A stretch of DNA of 64,000 nucleotides from UBA2040 sp963977135 (GCA_963977135.1 CAXBNN010000001.1:248001-312000); one strand, 5' to 3'; counted from the first letter of the stretch, positions 27,128 through 36,070 are shown. The notes: generated by a model from the sequence alone, not told the origin. Program-made: numbers and translations.

Positions 27128-27658
27128 CTACCTAATTTTTTTAATAAATTTTTCGAATTTTCTGGAAATCGCATGATAAGCAGCCGATTTACCTTCAGAA
27201 TTAAGATCAATAATCGCTTTAATCTCAGGAATTAATTCAGGATACTTTTTCAAGATTGGCATCAAAAGAAGAATCGAATACATTTGTAAAGCGACTTTAT
27301 TTTCAGGATTTTGAATGAAGGAAATACATAGATCAATGACTTCGCCTTCTATTTCTTCTGGAGTAGGCAAGAAGGTCATGACCTTCATCCAATTTCTGAG
27401 GCTCGACTGATGAGTTTCAGTTTGGAGAAAGTGGAGGATGTCTTTTTGAATTTTCTGAAAAGGTTTTTTATCTGCTTCTGCCAAATGTGCGCAAACCCAA
27501 GTACCTAAAACGCAATGTTTACCTTTGTCGGCTTGTAAGGATATTGAAAGTAGCTCCTCTAATTCTTTAGGATGACTTAAAAAGAAATTAGTATAAAAGG
27601 AAAAATTTCGTTCTTGATAGAATTCATCCAAACGCTCCTCAATAGACAGTTTATCCAT
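27128..27658 (-). CDS. Uncharacterised helical protein
   Basis: This 176-aa, soluble, predicted all-helical protein contains segments that resemble HEAT-like helical pairs (e.g. NKVALQMYSILLLMPILKKYPELIPEIKAII). I do not recognise the family. Its ATG overlaps the ATG of the divergent DUF547 gene within the palindrome CATG at 27656-27659, which is unusual. No signal peptide. Confidence 0.7.
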   Translation of the reverse strand: MDKLSIEERLDEFYQERNFSFYTNFFLSHPKELEELLSISLQADKGKHCVLGTWVCAHLAEADKKPFQKIQKDILHFLQTETHQSSLRNWMKVMTFLPTPEEIEGEVIDLCISFIQNPENKVALQMYSILLLMPILKKYPELIPEIKAIIDLNSEGKSAAYHAISRKFEKFIKKIR

Positions 27659-28337
27659 GACAAATGCAATAGTACTAAAAAGTAGCGAATTTCTAAAGGC
27701 AGTGCTTTCTGATGATAAAGACAGACTAGAAAATTTGATTTTTTTTAAACAGCTGAGTTCATCTGAGCTTTCAGCATTGACCGATCTTGATCTGATAGTT
27801 GTTTGGATTAACTTGTATAACGCTGTAATGCAGCTTCAGCAGAAGAATAATTTAGCTAAAAAAATTGATAAAAGAATTTTTTCTTTACCAATTTTTGAAA
27901 TTGCAGAACAAGTTTTATCTCTTGATATTATTGAGCACGGCATTCTAAGAGGGAACAAAGCAAAACGTGGTTTGGGTTTCTTACCAGGTAGTTTTTTAAA
28001 TTCAATTACTGAGTCTTGGGCTTGTAAAAAGTTAGAACCAAGAATTCATTTTCTTTTAAACTGTGGAGCTGAAAGCTGTCCCATGATTCGGGTTTTGACT
28101 TTAGATACCATTGAAATAGAATTAGTTGAAAGTGAAAAAGACTTCATTCTAGCAGAAACCACAGTCAATCATGAAAAACGAATCTTTACAATTTCCAGTT
28201 TGTTTTTGTTCTATTGGTTCGATTTTGGGGGAAAGAAAAATATAAAATCCAGAATACATCAATACCACAATTATCCCACGTACAAAATCAGATTCAAAAA
28301 ATGGAATTGGGAATCTCATTTTAAGAAAGTTAAGTAA
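27657..28337 (+). CDS. DUF547-domain protein
   Basis: This 226-aa protein has DUF547 signatures: WINLYNAVMQL near residue 50, LDIIEHGILRG near 95, and PRIHFLLNCGAESCP near 135 with its conserved Cys pair. The biochemical role of DUF547 is not established. No signal peptide is seen here, though many relatives have one. The next ATG in frame is far inside the domain, so 27657 is retained despite the start-codon overlap with the divergent gene. Confidence 0.82.
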   Translation: MTNAIVLKSSEFLKAVLSDDKDRLENLIFFKQLSSSELSALTDLDLIVVWINLYNAVMQLQQKNNLAKKIDKRIFSLPIFEIAEQVLSLDIIEHGILRGNKAKRGLGFLPGSFLNSITESWACKKLEPRIHFLLNCGAESCPMIRVLTLDTIEIELVESEKDFILAETTVNHEKRIFTISSLFLFYWFDFGGKKNIKSRIHQYHNYPTYKIRFKKWNWESHFKKVK

Positions 28338-28406
28338 TTCAAGATTATTTTATAGGTAATATTTCCTTGGTGATGAAGGATTACATGGTTATGGTCGTCA
28401 AAGTTA

Positions 28407-28435
28407 TTGTTACATCTATAAAAAAATTAACTTTG
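28407..28435 (+). promoter_or_regulatory. Promoter abutting the VTC-domain gene
   Basis: TTG (28407-28409), an 18-nt spacer and TAACTTTG (28428-28435) lie only 7 nt before the ATG at 28443. The mRNA should therefore have almost no leader. Confidence 0.6.
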
Positions 28436-28442
28436 ACTTAAC

Positions 28443-29201
28443 ATGTCAATAATAAGTGGTCTTCTTCAAAATTTCTCTCCAATTCACCTTGATGAAATGG
28501 ACGCGGTGAAATTGATGAACCGTGTGGATACGAAGTATGCTTTCACTCGAACGACGCTTAAAGAATTATTGCCGCTTTTGACACAACATTATAAAATACT
28601 TGAAATTGACGGGATAAGATTACCCACCTATAAAAGTCTGTATTTCGATGATGAAAAATTTACCTTCTACGCAGACCATCACAAGGGCAAAAGCAGTCGG
28701 TTCAAAGTTAGAATTCGTAACTATGTGGAAAGTGGTTTGTATTTTCTCGAAGTAAAGCACCGTTGGAAAGGTAGAGTAAATAAGAAAAGGATCAGAGTTT
28801 CTGATTTTCAACATGTATTACTTGACGAATCACATGAGTTTGTAAATAAAAACGTAACAAATTTGGGAAATATCAATCCAACAATGTGGAATGAATACAA
28901 CCGAATTACTTTGGTTAACATTGAAAGACAAGAGCGTTTGACATTGGATATTAACTTAAAATTTAACTGGGAGGAAAAGCATAGAGATTTTGATTCGCTT
29001 GTAATTGCCGAGTTAAAACAGAAGAGATTTGATCGAAAAACACCTTTTAATGAAATAATGAGAGATATGGGTATTCGGCCTTATCGCTTGAGTAAATATT
29101 GCATAGGAACTCTCGAATTGTACGATGAGAAAACGGTAAAGCACAACTTTTTTAAAGAAAAATTAATTAAACTAGAGAAAATAAATGAAGGCATCATCTG
29201 A
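28443..29201 (+). CDS. VTC-domain (polyphosphate polymerase-like) protein
   Basis: This 252-aa protein has the VTC catalytic-tunnel fold signatures: LMNRVDTKYAFTRTTLKELLPLL near residue 25, SLYFDDEKFTFYADHHKGKSSRFKVRIRNY at 60-90, FLEVKHRWKGRVNKKRI and IAELKQKRFDR. The basic residues and paired Glu/Lys are those that bind polyphosphate in yeast Vtc4. The gene overlaps the DUF4956 gene by 17 nt, a pairing that recurs in bacteria. Polyphosphate synthesis is inferred from the family. Confidence 0.85.
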   Translation: MSIISGLLQNFSPIHLDEMDAVKLMNRVDTKYAFTRTTLKELLPLLTQHYKILEIDGIRLPTYKSLYFDDEKFTFYADHHKGKSSRFKVRIRNYVESGLYFLEVKHRWKGRVNKKRIRVSDFQHVLLDESHEFVNKNVTNLGNINPTMWNEYNRITLVNIERQERLTLDINLKFNWEEKHRDFDSLVIAELKQKRFDRKTPFNEIMRDMGIRPYRLSKYCIGTLELYDEKTVKHNFFKEKLIKLEKINEGII

Positions 29202-29865
29202 TTCAAACGCAATACACTTTTATGATTGGATTTTATACAATGACGACGTAAATACTTTGTTATTCCGTTTAGCTATGAATTTGATCTTTTTGACGATCGT
29301 AATTCGTTATCTGTACTATCCTAAAACAAAACGCAAGGATTACCTTTTTACCTACTACTTAATCGGGATGATTACATTTTTCATTTGTTTTGCATTGAAA
29401 AAACTCGATATCGACACAGGAATGGGGCTTGGTTTGTTTGCCATTTTTGGAATTATTCGATACCGAACCAATCCAGTTGAAATTAAGGAAATGACATATC
29501 TCTTTTTAGTGATAGGGTTATCTGTAATTAATTCCCTTGCAAGTAACAAAGTATCAATTTCTGAAATGTTAATCATTAATGGTTCTATCATAGGCATAAC
29601 GGCTGGATTAGAGTACTTGTGGTTATTAAAACATGAAACTCGTAAAACAATAGTATACGAGAGAATAGAGCTTATAAAACCAGAGCATTACGACGAAATG
29701 ATGGCTGATTTGAAGGAAAGGACTGGCTTAGAAATTAACCGTTTTGAAGTCGGTAAAATAAACTTTCTACGCGATGTTGCCCAGGTAATGATATATTATT
29801 ACGAGGATGATCAGAAGTTTTCAGATTACAATTCCCAGGATTCTACTGAATTTACCAACGATTAA
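29185..29865 (+). CDS. DUF4956 membrane protein
   Basis: This 226-aa protein has about four membrane helices between residues 25 and 150 (LLFRLAMNLIFLTIVIRYLY; YYLIGMITFFICFAL; GLGLFAIFGIIRYRTNPVEIKEMTYLFLVIGLSVIN). The cytosolic C-terminal part is an ACT/ferredoxin-like fold. The motif FGIIRYRTNPVEIKEMTYLF is the DUF4956 hallmark. Overlap with the VTC gene suggests a membrane partner for polyphosphate handling. Its stop shares TTAA with the convergent lipoprotein gene. Confidence 0.88.
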   Translation: MKASSDSNAIHFYDWILYNDDVNTLLFRLAMNLIFLTIVIRYLYYPKTKRKDYLFTYYLIGMITFFICFALKKLDIDTGMGLGLFAIFGIIRYRTNPVEIKEMTYLFLVIGLSVINSLASNKVSISEMLIINGSIIGITAGLEYLWLLKHETRKTIVYERIELIKPEHYDEMMADLKERTGLEINRFEVGKINFLRDVAQVMIYYYEDDQKFSDYNSQDSTEFTND

Positions 29866-30800
29866 AGACATCCACAACCGAACAAATCGAGTTCACTGTT
29901 CCAAATTGTAACAACTGAACCGTCACTTTTTAAAAGCACCATTGATCTCGATGGTGCCTTTAATTTGTTATTAATTGGCCATGAATCAGCTTGTGTGAAG
30001 TAAATATTCGTTCCGATAAGCTTTGCGAATACTTTTTGGTCGGAATAGTTAGTAGGGCAATCTAAGCAATTCTTCACCATTTGGGAGGAGAATTTTTTAT
30101 CAATTTCAGGTTTTGAAACAAATTCAAGATCCAATGAATAAGGACTTCCAAAAATGATATCTTCTTTTTCTTCATCAGAACTAAGATTCATAGAATATTG
30201 GAAATAGGATAAACATTCGTCGCCCATGTAACCCATTGCAGATAATGAAGATTTCCCTTTTTTCTTCATTGAATACCAATAAATAGAGGGTTTTGTTAAT
30301 GGATATAATTTATCGTACGTTTTTGGGAAAAATACGAGTTTTCCCACACTGTCTATACTCTGATAACCAAAGTCTTTTTTAAGCAACTGGTCTTCTTTGG
30401 AAAAATCTTCCCATTGACCATCTACTTCTTGTGGATTTGAATAACCTAGCACACCAATTTGGTCTTTTCCTAATCGATGTATTGGAAATAGTGGGTGTTC
30501 AAATATTAAAGGAAGTGAGTCTAAAGAGCGTGCATGTTTCAAATCGGTAACAATGGCCTTCAATAATTTCGCATTTTCATTAGATAAGGATTTTTCCTTT
30601 TCAAGGATCTCCTCCAAAAGCTGGATTTTAACCGTGTCGGATGGAATATAAACAGCCCAAAAATCGTCACATGTCCTAGAGCCAGAATCTAGGCTCTTCT
30701 CAGTATTTGAATTTTCTGGTTTTACAGAGTTATCCCCGCAACTAACCATTGTTGTTAAGAGAAAAATTGAGCAGAAAATGACAGTTAAACGGTTAAACAT
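29862..30800 (-). CDS. Hypothetical lipoprotein
   Basis: This 312-aa protein has a lipoprotein signal peptide ending MVSCGDN (Cys21), then an Asn/Ser/Glu linker and a domain with no motif I know. Cys residues near the end (ELDLFGCGCL) and the pair in KNCLDCP could form disulfides. It is convergent with DUF4956, sharing stop bases, and downstream of sucD with a terminator between them. Function unknown. Confidence 0.75.
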   Translation of the reverse strand: MFNRLTVIFCSIFLLTTMVSCGDNSVKPENSNTEKSLDSGSRTCDDFWAVYIPSDTVKIQLLEEILEKEKSLSNENAKLLKAIVTDLKHARSLDSLPLIFEHPLFPIHRLGKDQIGVLGYSNPQEVDGQWEDFSKEDQLLKKDFGYQSIDSVGKLVFFPKTYDKLYPLTKPSIYWYSMKKKGKSSLSAMGYMGDECLSYFQYSMNLSSDEEKEDIIFGSPYSLDLEFVSKPEIDKKFSSQMVKNCLDCPTNYSDQKVFAKLIGTNIYFTQADSWPINNKLKAPSRSMVLLKSDGSVVTIWNSELDLFGCGCL

Positions 30801-30886
30801 AGTTGTCGTAAAATTGGTAGATAACTTTAGTTTTCAAGTGGTTAAAGGTAGAAAAAGAAATGAGGTGAAATTCTTTTTTACATAAA

Positions 30887-30915
30887 AAAACGTTTCCCAT
30901 TAGAGAAACGTTTTT
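30887..30915 (-). terminator. Terminator after sucD
   Basis: A perfect AAACGTTTC/GAAACGTTT stem has an 8-nt loop. On the minus strand it ends in TTTTTTT. Confidence 0.85.
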
Positions 30916-30935
30916 GCAATATTATTATGTTGTTT

Positions 30936-31814
30936 TTAAGCAGTAACGCCTAATACTTCTTTCATTTTTTGACCGATATGAGCTGGAGAATCAACAACGT
31001 GAATTCCACACTCTCTCATGATTCTTTTCTTAGCTTCAGCAGTGTCATCATCACCACCTACAATTGCACCAGCGTGACCCATTGTTCTTCCTTTTGGAGC
31101 AGTTTCACCAGCGATAAAACCAACAACTGGTTTTTTATTGTTGTCTTTAATCCAACGAGCTGCAATAGCTTCAAGATTACCACCAATTTCACCGATCATA
31201 ACAATCCCTTCAGTTTCAGGATCGTTCATCAATAATTCAACAGCTTCTTTAGTCGTTGTTCCAATGATTGGATCCCCACCAATTCCTATTGCAGTTGTAA
31301 TTCCCATTCCAGCTTTTACTACTTGATCAGCTGCTTCATATGTCAATGTTCCAGATTTAGAAACAATTCCGATTTTTCCTTTTTTGAAAACGAATCCTGG
31401 CATAATTCCAACTTTCGCTTCACCTGCAGTGATAATACCAGGGCAATTTGGTCCTATCAATCGAGTATCCATGCCGTTCAAGTATTCTTTTGCACGAACC
31501 ATGTCCGCAACGGGAATTCCTTCCGTAATACAAACAATAACTTTAATTCCAGCTTCAGCTGATTCCATAATCGCATCTGCAGCAAATGCTGGTGGCACAA
31601 AAATGATAGAAACATCAGCTTGAGTTTTTGCAACTGCATCTGCTACTGTATTGAAAACTGGTCGATCCAAATGAGTAGAACCTCCTTTTCCAGGAGTTAC
31701 ACCTCCAACTACGTTGGTGCCAAATTCAATCATTTGTCCTGCGTGAAATGTTCCTTCACTACCAGTAAAACCTTGTACAATTACTTTAGAATCTTTGTTA
31801 ACGAGTACGCTCAT
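30936..31814 (-). CDS. sucD: Succinate-CoA ligase (ADP-forming) subunit alpha
   Basis: This 292-aa protein catalyses the substrate-level phosphorylation step of the TCA cycle with SucC. The CoA-binding Rossmann region (VIVQGFTGSEGTFHAGQMIEFGTNVVGGVTPGKGG) and the phosphohistidine His247 in TMGHAGAIVGG are clear. The length is standard. sucC is not adjacent, as is usual in Bacteroidota. It has its own promoter and terminator. Confidence 0.96.
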   Translation of the reverse strand: MSVLVNKDSKVIVQGFTGSEGTFHAGQMIEFGTNVVGGVTPGKGGSTHLDRPVFNTVADAVAKTQADVSIIFVPPAFAADAIMESAEAGIKVIVCITEGIPVADMVRAKEYLNGMDTRLIGPNCPGIITAGEAKVGIMPGFVFKKGKIGIVSKSGTLTYEAADQVVKAGMGITTAIGIGGDPIIGTTTKEAVELLMNDPETEGIVMIGEIGGNLEAIAARWIKDNNKKPVVGFIAGETAPKGRTMGHAGAIVGGDDDTAEAKKRIMRECGIHVVDSPAHIGQKMKEVLGVTA

Positions 31815-31846
31815 TTTTGAATCTTTATCTTGTTATTATTCGGGGT

Positions 31847-31877
31847 CAAAAGTAAAGGTTTGAAACCGTTATGACAA
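31847..31877 (-). promoter_or_regulatory. Promoter of sucD
   Basis: On the minus strand TTG (31877-31875), a 20-nt spacer and TACTTTTG (31854-31847) lie 32 nt before the ATG. Confidence 0.7.
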
Positions 31878-31906
31878 GCAATTATAAATAAATATTATTG
31901 TTGAAA

Positions 31907-32359
31907 TTAAAGGGTTTGTAATACCTTAACTTCAAAGAATAAACAGCTGTTTTCTGGAATTTCGCCAATAGGATTTGAGCCATAACCCATTTGAGGAGGG
32001 GTTACAATCATGAAAACACTTCCGGTATTTTTCCCAATCAATACTTCTTTCCATGCTGGAATTAAATTTTTAAGAGTCATTTGAACGGGCGAATTCCGTT
32101 CTTCAAAAACAATCCCATTCAATAATTTCCCTTTGTACATCACACGGATATTGTCCGTATAGCGAATTTCTTTACCTTTTCCTTTAACAATTACAGAAGA
32201 GTATACGCCTGAACTAGACTTAGTTAGTTTCAAGTTTTCCTTTTTGATAAATTTCTGAATTTTCTCGTCGAATTCTTTTTTCTCCTTATCACTATAACCT
32301 TTGCAGGCCGTAAAAAGTATCAGAGATAGAGCAATAAAAAGGAAATTTCGTTTTGTCAT
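31907..32359 (-). CDS. FKBP-type peptidyl-prolyl isomerase lipoprotein
   Basis: This 150-aa protein has a lipoprotein signal (MTKRNFLFIALSLILFTAC, Cys19). A Lys/Glu-rich linker and an FKBP domain follow (IRVMYKGKLLNGIVFEE ... IPAWKEVLIGKNTGSVFMIVTPPQMGYGSNP...IPENSCLFFEVKVL). It would catalyse proline isomerisation in exported proteins. ATG 32359 is chosen because the upstream in-frame codons overlap the TATATTTG promoter at 32393-32400. Confidence 0.88.
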   Translation of the reverse strand: MTKRNFLFIALSLILFTACKGYSDKEKKEFDEKIQKFIKKENLKLTKSSSGVYSSVIVKGKGKEIRYTDNIRVMYKGKLLNGIVFEERNSPVQMTLKNLIPAWKEVLIGKNTGSVFMIVTPPQMGYGSNPIGEIPENSCLFFEVKVLQTL

Positions 32360-32392
32360 ACGTTTTATAAAAAAATGGCTGTTGATTTGCCT

Positions 32393-32400
32393 CAAATATA
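32393..32400 (-). promoter_or_regulatory. Putative -7 element of the FKBP lipoprotein gene
   Basis: The minus strand reads TATATTTG 33 nt before the ATG at 32359. Confidence 0.5.
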
Positions 32401-32425
32401 CCTCAAACAAAGGAATTATTGATTA

Positions 32426-33304
32426 CTAATTCAGCTTAATTTGAACTGGTGAAACGATGAAAGCTTCCTTTCTCAACAAATTAATTAGACCTTCATCACC
32501 AGGCAAATGCCCAGCTCCAACTGCTATAAAAGTTGATTTTTCATTCAATCGGGTGGAAAGTGTTTTAATCCATCTTAAATTTCTATCGGATGAAAGTGTT
32601 TTTTCGTAAAACTGCATTACATCTGCACCACCAGAATTGAAGGTTAACATATCTGAAACCTGTTGGTTCAAATACAATTCTTGCATATCATTCCAAGTTT
32701 TTTTTAAATCGCTTGTATCGTGGATGACCTGCATTATCATTTTGGCTTGCATTTCTGAACTTAAATTATCGAAATAGCCGAGCTGTTCTTCTGCGGTTTC
32801 AAGACCTTCAATTGGAATATCTTTCATTTGAGCCAATGCATTTAGATTCTTATCATAGCTTTCGCAACGCATTAATAGAGAAGCGTATGGCAATTGCATG
32901 AAGAAAACAGGTTTGAATTTTCCCATGGAGCTTTCAAACATTGAAGAATCCATTCCGAATTTTCTTTCCGTAAAGTCATAGAGAGAATCTCTTTGAATCT
33001 TAGACAATACATCCGTCATTCGTCCTTTCTTTAAGGTAATCATTTCCATCATTCCGGACTGATCATCCAAATTGGCAATTTCCATAATTACCAAGTCAGA
33101 TTTTTCTAACCGTTTCGTAACCGTTTTGGGAAGGACATATTTATCCTTATCAATGAGGTGAATGGTTCCAAAAAGATAGCTGACGTTTTTATTGTCTTTA
33201 TTTGAAATTTCCCAAAACACATTTCCCATTGCTGGAATTTCTTTCACTTGGCTAAATATAAAGCCTGAAAAGAAAGCAATTAGAATGGTTAGGAGGACTT
33301 TCAT
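32426..33304 (-). CDS. TraB/GumN family protein, exported
   Basis: This 292-aa protein has a signal peptide (MKVLLTILIAFFSGFIFSQ). The TraB/GumN signatures are SYLFGTIHLIDKD near residue 42, LVIMEIANL, IPIEGLETAEEQLGYFD and FIAVGAGHLPGDEGLINLLR near the end. The family is related to the EreA/ChaN/Tiki metal-dependent hydrolase fold (GxxH and GxH motifs present). The substrate is unknown. It follows the methyltransferase gene by a single base, so the two are co-transcribed. Confidence 0.87.
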   Translation of the reverse strand: MKVLLTILIAFFSGFIFSQVKEIPAMGNVFWEISNKDNKNVSYLFGTIHLIDKDKYVLPKTVTKRLEKSDLVIMEIANLDDQSGMMEMITLKKGRMTDVLSKIQRDSLYDFTERKFGMDSSMFESSMGKFKPVFFMQLPYASLLMRCESYDKNLNALAQMKDIPIEGLETAEEQLGYFDNLSSEMQAKMIMQVIHDTSDLKKTWNDMQELYLNQQVSDMLTFNSGGADVMQFYEKTLSSDRNLRWIKTLSTRLNEKSTFIAVGAGHLPGDEGLINLLRKEAFIVSPVQIKLN

Positions 33305-33305
33305 C

Positions 33306-34022
33306 TTAGTCTTCTAAGGTGATTTGAGCTAAGAAGTGATCGTCTTTATCGTATATTTTACTTGCTTTTAATCCTACGTTTTTGGCAGCTTTGAACAAAT
33401 TGTCGAAGTCTACATACAACCAATCAAACCAAGCTCCGACTTCATTTTTGAATTTCATTTGGAACCGAAAATTCCCATAATATTCAGAATTCAAGTCAAT
33501 TACCATTGATCCGTCCTCGTCTTCATACAAATATTTGATATCTGAAGAATCGCATAGAATTTGACCTCCAGGTGATAACAAGCTTTTCGCTTGTTCTAAG
33601 GTATTTTCAAGATTTTTCAACGTTCCGGCAATTCCTATTCCGTTCATTAACATTAGAACAGTGTCGTATTTTTCATCTTTTAGATCGAAGAAATCCACTT
33701 GTCTCGCTGAAAAATCCATATCTGTCAAATATTCGATTGCCCCTTTTGACACATCGATACATTCAACATCTAATTCAAGTTCTTTCAAATACTTAGCATG
33801 TGCTCCAGCTCCAGCTCCAACGTCTAGAACTTTTCCTCTAGATTCTTCTAGGGCAACTTGCTCCAATTCCGGCATTTCATCGAATTTTCTAAAAAGAACT
33901 TCTAATGGAATAATATCGTCGTCGCAAATGTCCGATTTCACTATGATATCTGCTGGACGTCTGTCTTCAGCGTACGTTAAAATGGCTTTTCCAATTGGGT
34001 CGCCGATCGTTTTTTCTGTCAT
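33306..34022 (-). CDS. Class I SAM-dependent methyltransferase
   Basis: This 238-aa protein has the SAM motif GKVLDVGAGAGAHAKYLKEL near residue 65, acidic motif II (DVECIDVS) and motif IV (YDTVLMLMNGIGIAG). The substrate cannot be told from sequence. ATG 34022 lies 1 nt after the stop of the pRiA4b-like gene, indicating tight coupling. The in-frame upstream extension lies inside that gene and is rejected. Confidence 0.88.
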   Translation of the reverse strand: MTEKTIGDPIGKAILTYAEDRRPADIIVKSDICDDDIIPLEVLFRKFDEMPELEQVALEESRGKVLDVGAGAGAHAKYLKELELDVECIDVSKGAIEYLTDMDFSARQVDFFDLKDEKYDTVLMLMNGIGIAGTLKNLENTLEQAKSLLSPGGQILCDSSDIKYLYEDEDGSMVIDLNSEYYGNFRFQMKFKNEVGAWFDWLYVDFDNLFKAAKNVGLKASKIYDKDDHFLAQITLED

Positions 34023-34023
34023 G

Positions 34024-34575
34024 TTAATAGTCAAATTCTTCAAAACCCCCGTAATCTTCCTCGTCGAAACCATCCTCTAGATTATTGAATCCAAATTCGT
34101 CTTCGTTGTCTTCTAAATCGTCACCGTCAAATATTTCTTCACTAATAGGCTTTGAATCTTCAAGTGGCGAATCGCCAATGGCAAGTGAAATTTGTGGCTC
34201 ACTTGGCCCATCTTGTTCATAGCCTATCAATTCGATTAGGAAAATCCACATTCTCAAGAAATCATAGACCAAAATGAATTTTTGATCAGGCTCCTCGATA
34301 AATTCGCTCAACTGAGCTTTAGCCATTACACTGGGTAAATCTTCAGGTTTGTCGTCATCGTTGTAACGCATGTCCATCCAACTTATCTCGTGGCCTTTGT
34401 CCCAGTCTTCGTTGGAAACGTAAAAGGAAGCCATTTCATGCCCCGTGAATTCAAACGATTTAAGAATTGTTTGATAAAAAACTTCAAATGAAGCGTTTGC
34501 GTCAATAAAAATATCTCGAAAAACTTCTTGATTTTTATCACTATCAAGGAGAACTCTAAATTTTAAACCTGCCAT
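34024..34575 (-). CDS. Plasmid pRiA4b ORF-3-like protein with acidic tail
   Basis: This 183-aa protein matches the pRiA4b ORF-3 fold (FRVLLDSDKNQEVFRDIFIDANASFEVFYQTILKSFEF ... MASFYVSN...W). Databases sometimes call it 'IS1096 passenger TnpR-like', but no transposon is present here. The last roughly 40 residues are very rich in Asp/Glu (EEIFDGDDLEDNEDEFGF). Function unknown. It heads a run with the methyltransferase and the TraB-like gene. Confidence 0.8.
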   Translation of the reverse strand: MAGLKFRVLLDSDKNQEVFRDIFIDANASFEVFYQTILKSFEFTGHEMASFYVSNEDWDKGHEISWMDMRYNDDDKPEDLPSVMAKAQLSEFIEEPDQKFILVYDFLRMWIFLIELIGYEQDGPSEPQISLAIGDSPLEDSKPISEEIFDGDDLEDNEDEFGFNNLEDGFDEEDYGGFEEFDY

Positions 34576-34608
34576 ATCTTACCGATAATTATGCTTTTTT
34601 TTGGGATG

Positions 34609-34616
34609 CAAAGTTA
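34609..34616 (-). promoter_or_regulatory. Putative -7 element before the pRiA4b-like gene
   Basis: The minus strand reads TAACTTTGCATCCC, 33 nt before the ATG at 34575 and just downstream of the cca stop codon. Confidence 0.5.
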
Positions 34617-34621
34617 CGAAA

Positions 34622-36061
34622 TTATTCTGCTTTATTCTTTTGGATAACAGCTGTTTTTACCTCTAATCCAATTTCATGCCCTAATTTCAGCATTAGTTCG
34701 TGCGCAGCATCAAATTCGTTGGGAATTTGACCTTCAAGGATGGCTTCTTTTATCGCCATTTTAATATTTCCAATATGCGCACATGGCTTTAAATCAAAGC
34801 TTTTCATTATTAAGTCACCACTTATTGGTGGTTGGAAATTGCGAACATGATCTTTTTGTTCTATGTCTCTCAACTTTTGCAAAACTTCGTCAAAATTCTT
34901 TTTGAATTTTTTGACTTTCATTTCATTTTTCGAGGTAATATCGGCATTGCAAAGTGTCATTAAATCATCGATATCATCTCCAGCCTCGAACAACAAACGG
35001 CGAATGGCAGAGTCACTGACATGATCTTTGACCAATGAAATAGGTCGCAAATGAAGACGAACCAATTTTTGGACATATTTCATTTTGTGATCCAATGGCA
35101 ATTTCATTCTCTTAAAGAGTTTCGGCACCATTCGAGCGCCAATTTCTTCATGTCCGTGAAATGTAAAACCTACTGTATTATCGAAACGCTTGGTTGGTGG
35201 TTTGGCAATGTCATGAAGAATGGCAGCCCAACGCAACCAAAGATTGTCAGTGTTTTCGGAGATATTATCAAGAACCTCTAATGTATGATAAAAGTTGTCC
35301 TTGTGCGTTTTTCCGTTTTTGGTGTCTACCCCTAAAAGTGCAATCATTTCGGGGAAAAATCGTTCCAACAAATCTGTCGAATGCAACAATTTGAAACCAC
35401 GACTTGGCGTAGGACTGAGGATAATTTTGTTCAATTCGTCCATTATGCGCTCCATGGAAATGATATCCAATCGATGGGCATTGTCTTTAATGGCTTGAAG
35501 ACTTTTGTTTTCAATTTTAAAATCTAACTGAGAGGCAAAACGGATGGCTCTCATCATCCTAAGAGGATCATCACTGTAGGTTTTCTCTGGTTCCAACGGA
35601 GTTCTGAGTATTCCTTTTTCAATATCAACCATGCCACCAAAAGGATCTATAATTTCGCCAAAATTATCTCCGTGCAATGAAATTGCTAGAGCATTTATAG
35701 TAAAATCACGTCTGTCTTGGTCATCTGAGAGTGTTCCGTCTTCAACTATTGGCTTTCTCGAATCACGCTGATAAGATTCTTTTCGAGCACCAACAAATTC
35801 TATGTCTAGATCTTTGTATTTAAAATGAGCCGTACCGAACTTCTTGAAAAGAGAAACTTTTTTCACCCTCAATTTGTCAGCGCATTTTTGGGCAAAGTCC
35901 AAACCATTTCCAACAACAACGATATCTATGTCTTTTGAAGGTCTTTCTAAAATTAAATCTCGCACATATCCACCTATCACATAAGCTTCCAGATTATTTT
36001 CTGTAACAATTTGTGATGCGACCTTAAAAACGGGGTGCTGAAGATGTTTGGCGTAATTCAT
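34622..36061 (-). CDS. cca: CCA tRNA nucleotidyltransferase with HD domain
   Basis: This 479-aa enzyme adds or repairs the 3'-CCA of tRNA. The nucleotidyltransferase head has GGYVRD at residues 30-35 and the catalytic DID at 44-46. The RNA-binding region contains RRDFTINALA, and an HD phosphohydrolase domain (AAILHDIAKP, HGHEEIGA) lies in the second half. ATG 36061 is chosen over a TTG-initiated extension because the -7 element ends 10 nt upstream. A poly(A) polymerase role is possible in this family but less likely. Confidence 0.92.
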   Translation of the reverse strand: MNYAKHLQHPVFKVASQIVTENNLEAYVIGGYVRDLILERPSKDIDIVVVGNGLDFAQKCADKLRVKKVSLFKKFGTAHFKYKDLDIEFVGARKESYQRDSRKPIVEDGTLSDDQDRRDFTINALAISLHGDNFGEIIDPFGGMVDIEKGILRTPLEPEKTYSDDPLRMMRAIRFASQLDFKIENKSLQAIKDNAHRLDIISMERIMDELNKIILSPTPSRGFKLLHSTDLLERFFPEMIALLGVDTKNGKTHKDNFYHTLEVLDNISENTDNLWLRWAAILHDIAKPPTKRFDNTVGFTFHGHEEIGARMVPKLFKRMKLPLDHKMKYVQKLVRLHLRPISLVKDHVSDSAIRRLLFEAGDDIDDLMTLCNADITSKNEMKVKKFKKNFDEVLQKLRDIEQKDHVRNFQPPISGDLIMKSFDLKPCAHIGNIKMAIKEAILEGQIPNEFDAAHELMLKLGHEIGLEVKTAVIQKNKAE

Positions 36062-36070
36062 TTTCGGGTG

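Noticed and set aside
34024..34575. Transposon passenger gene (IS1096 TnpR-like label)
   Set aside because: No transposase, terminal repeats or target duplication nearby; the label is inherited from the family name.
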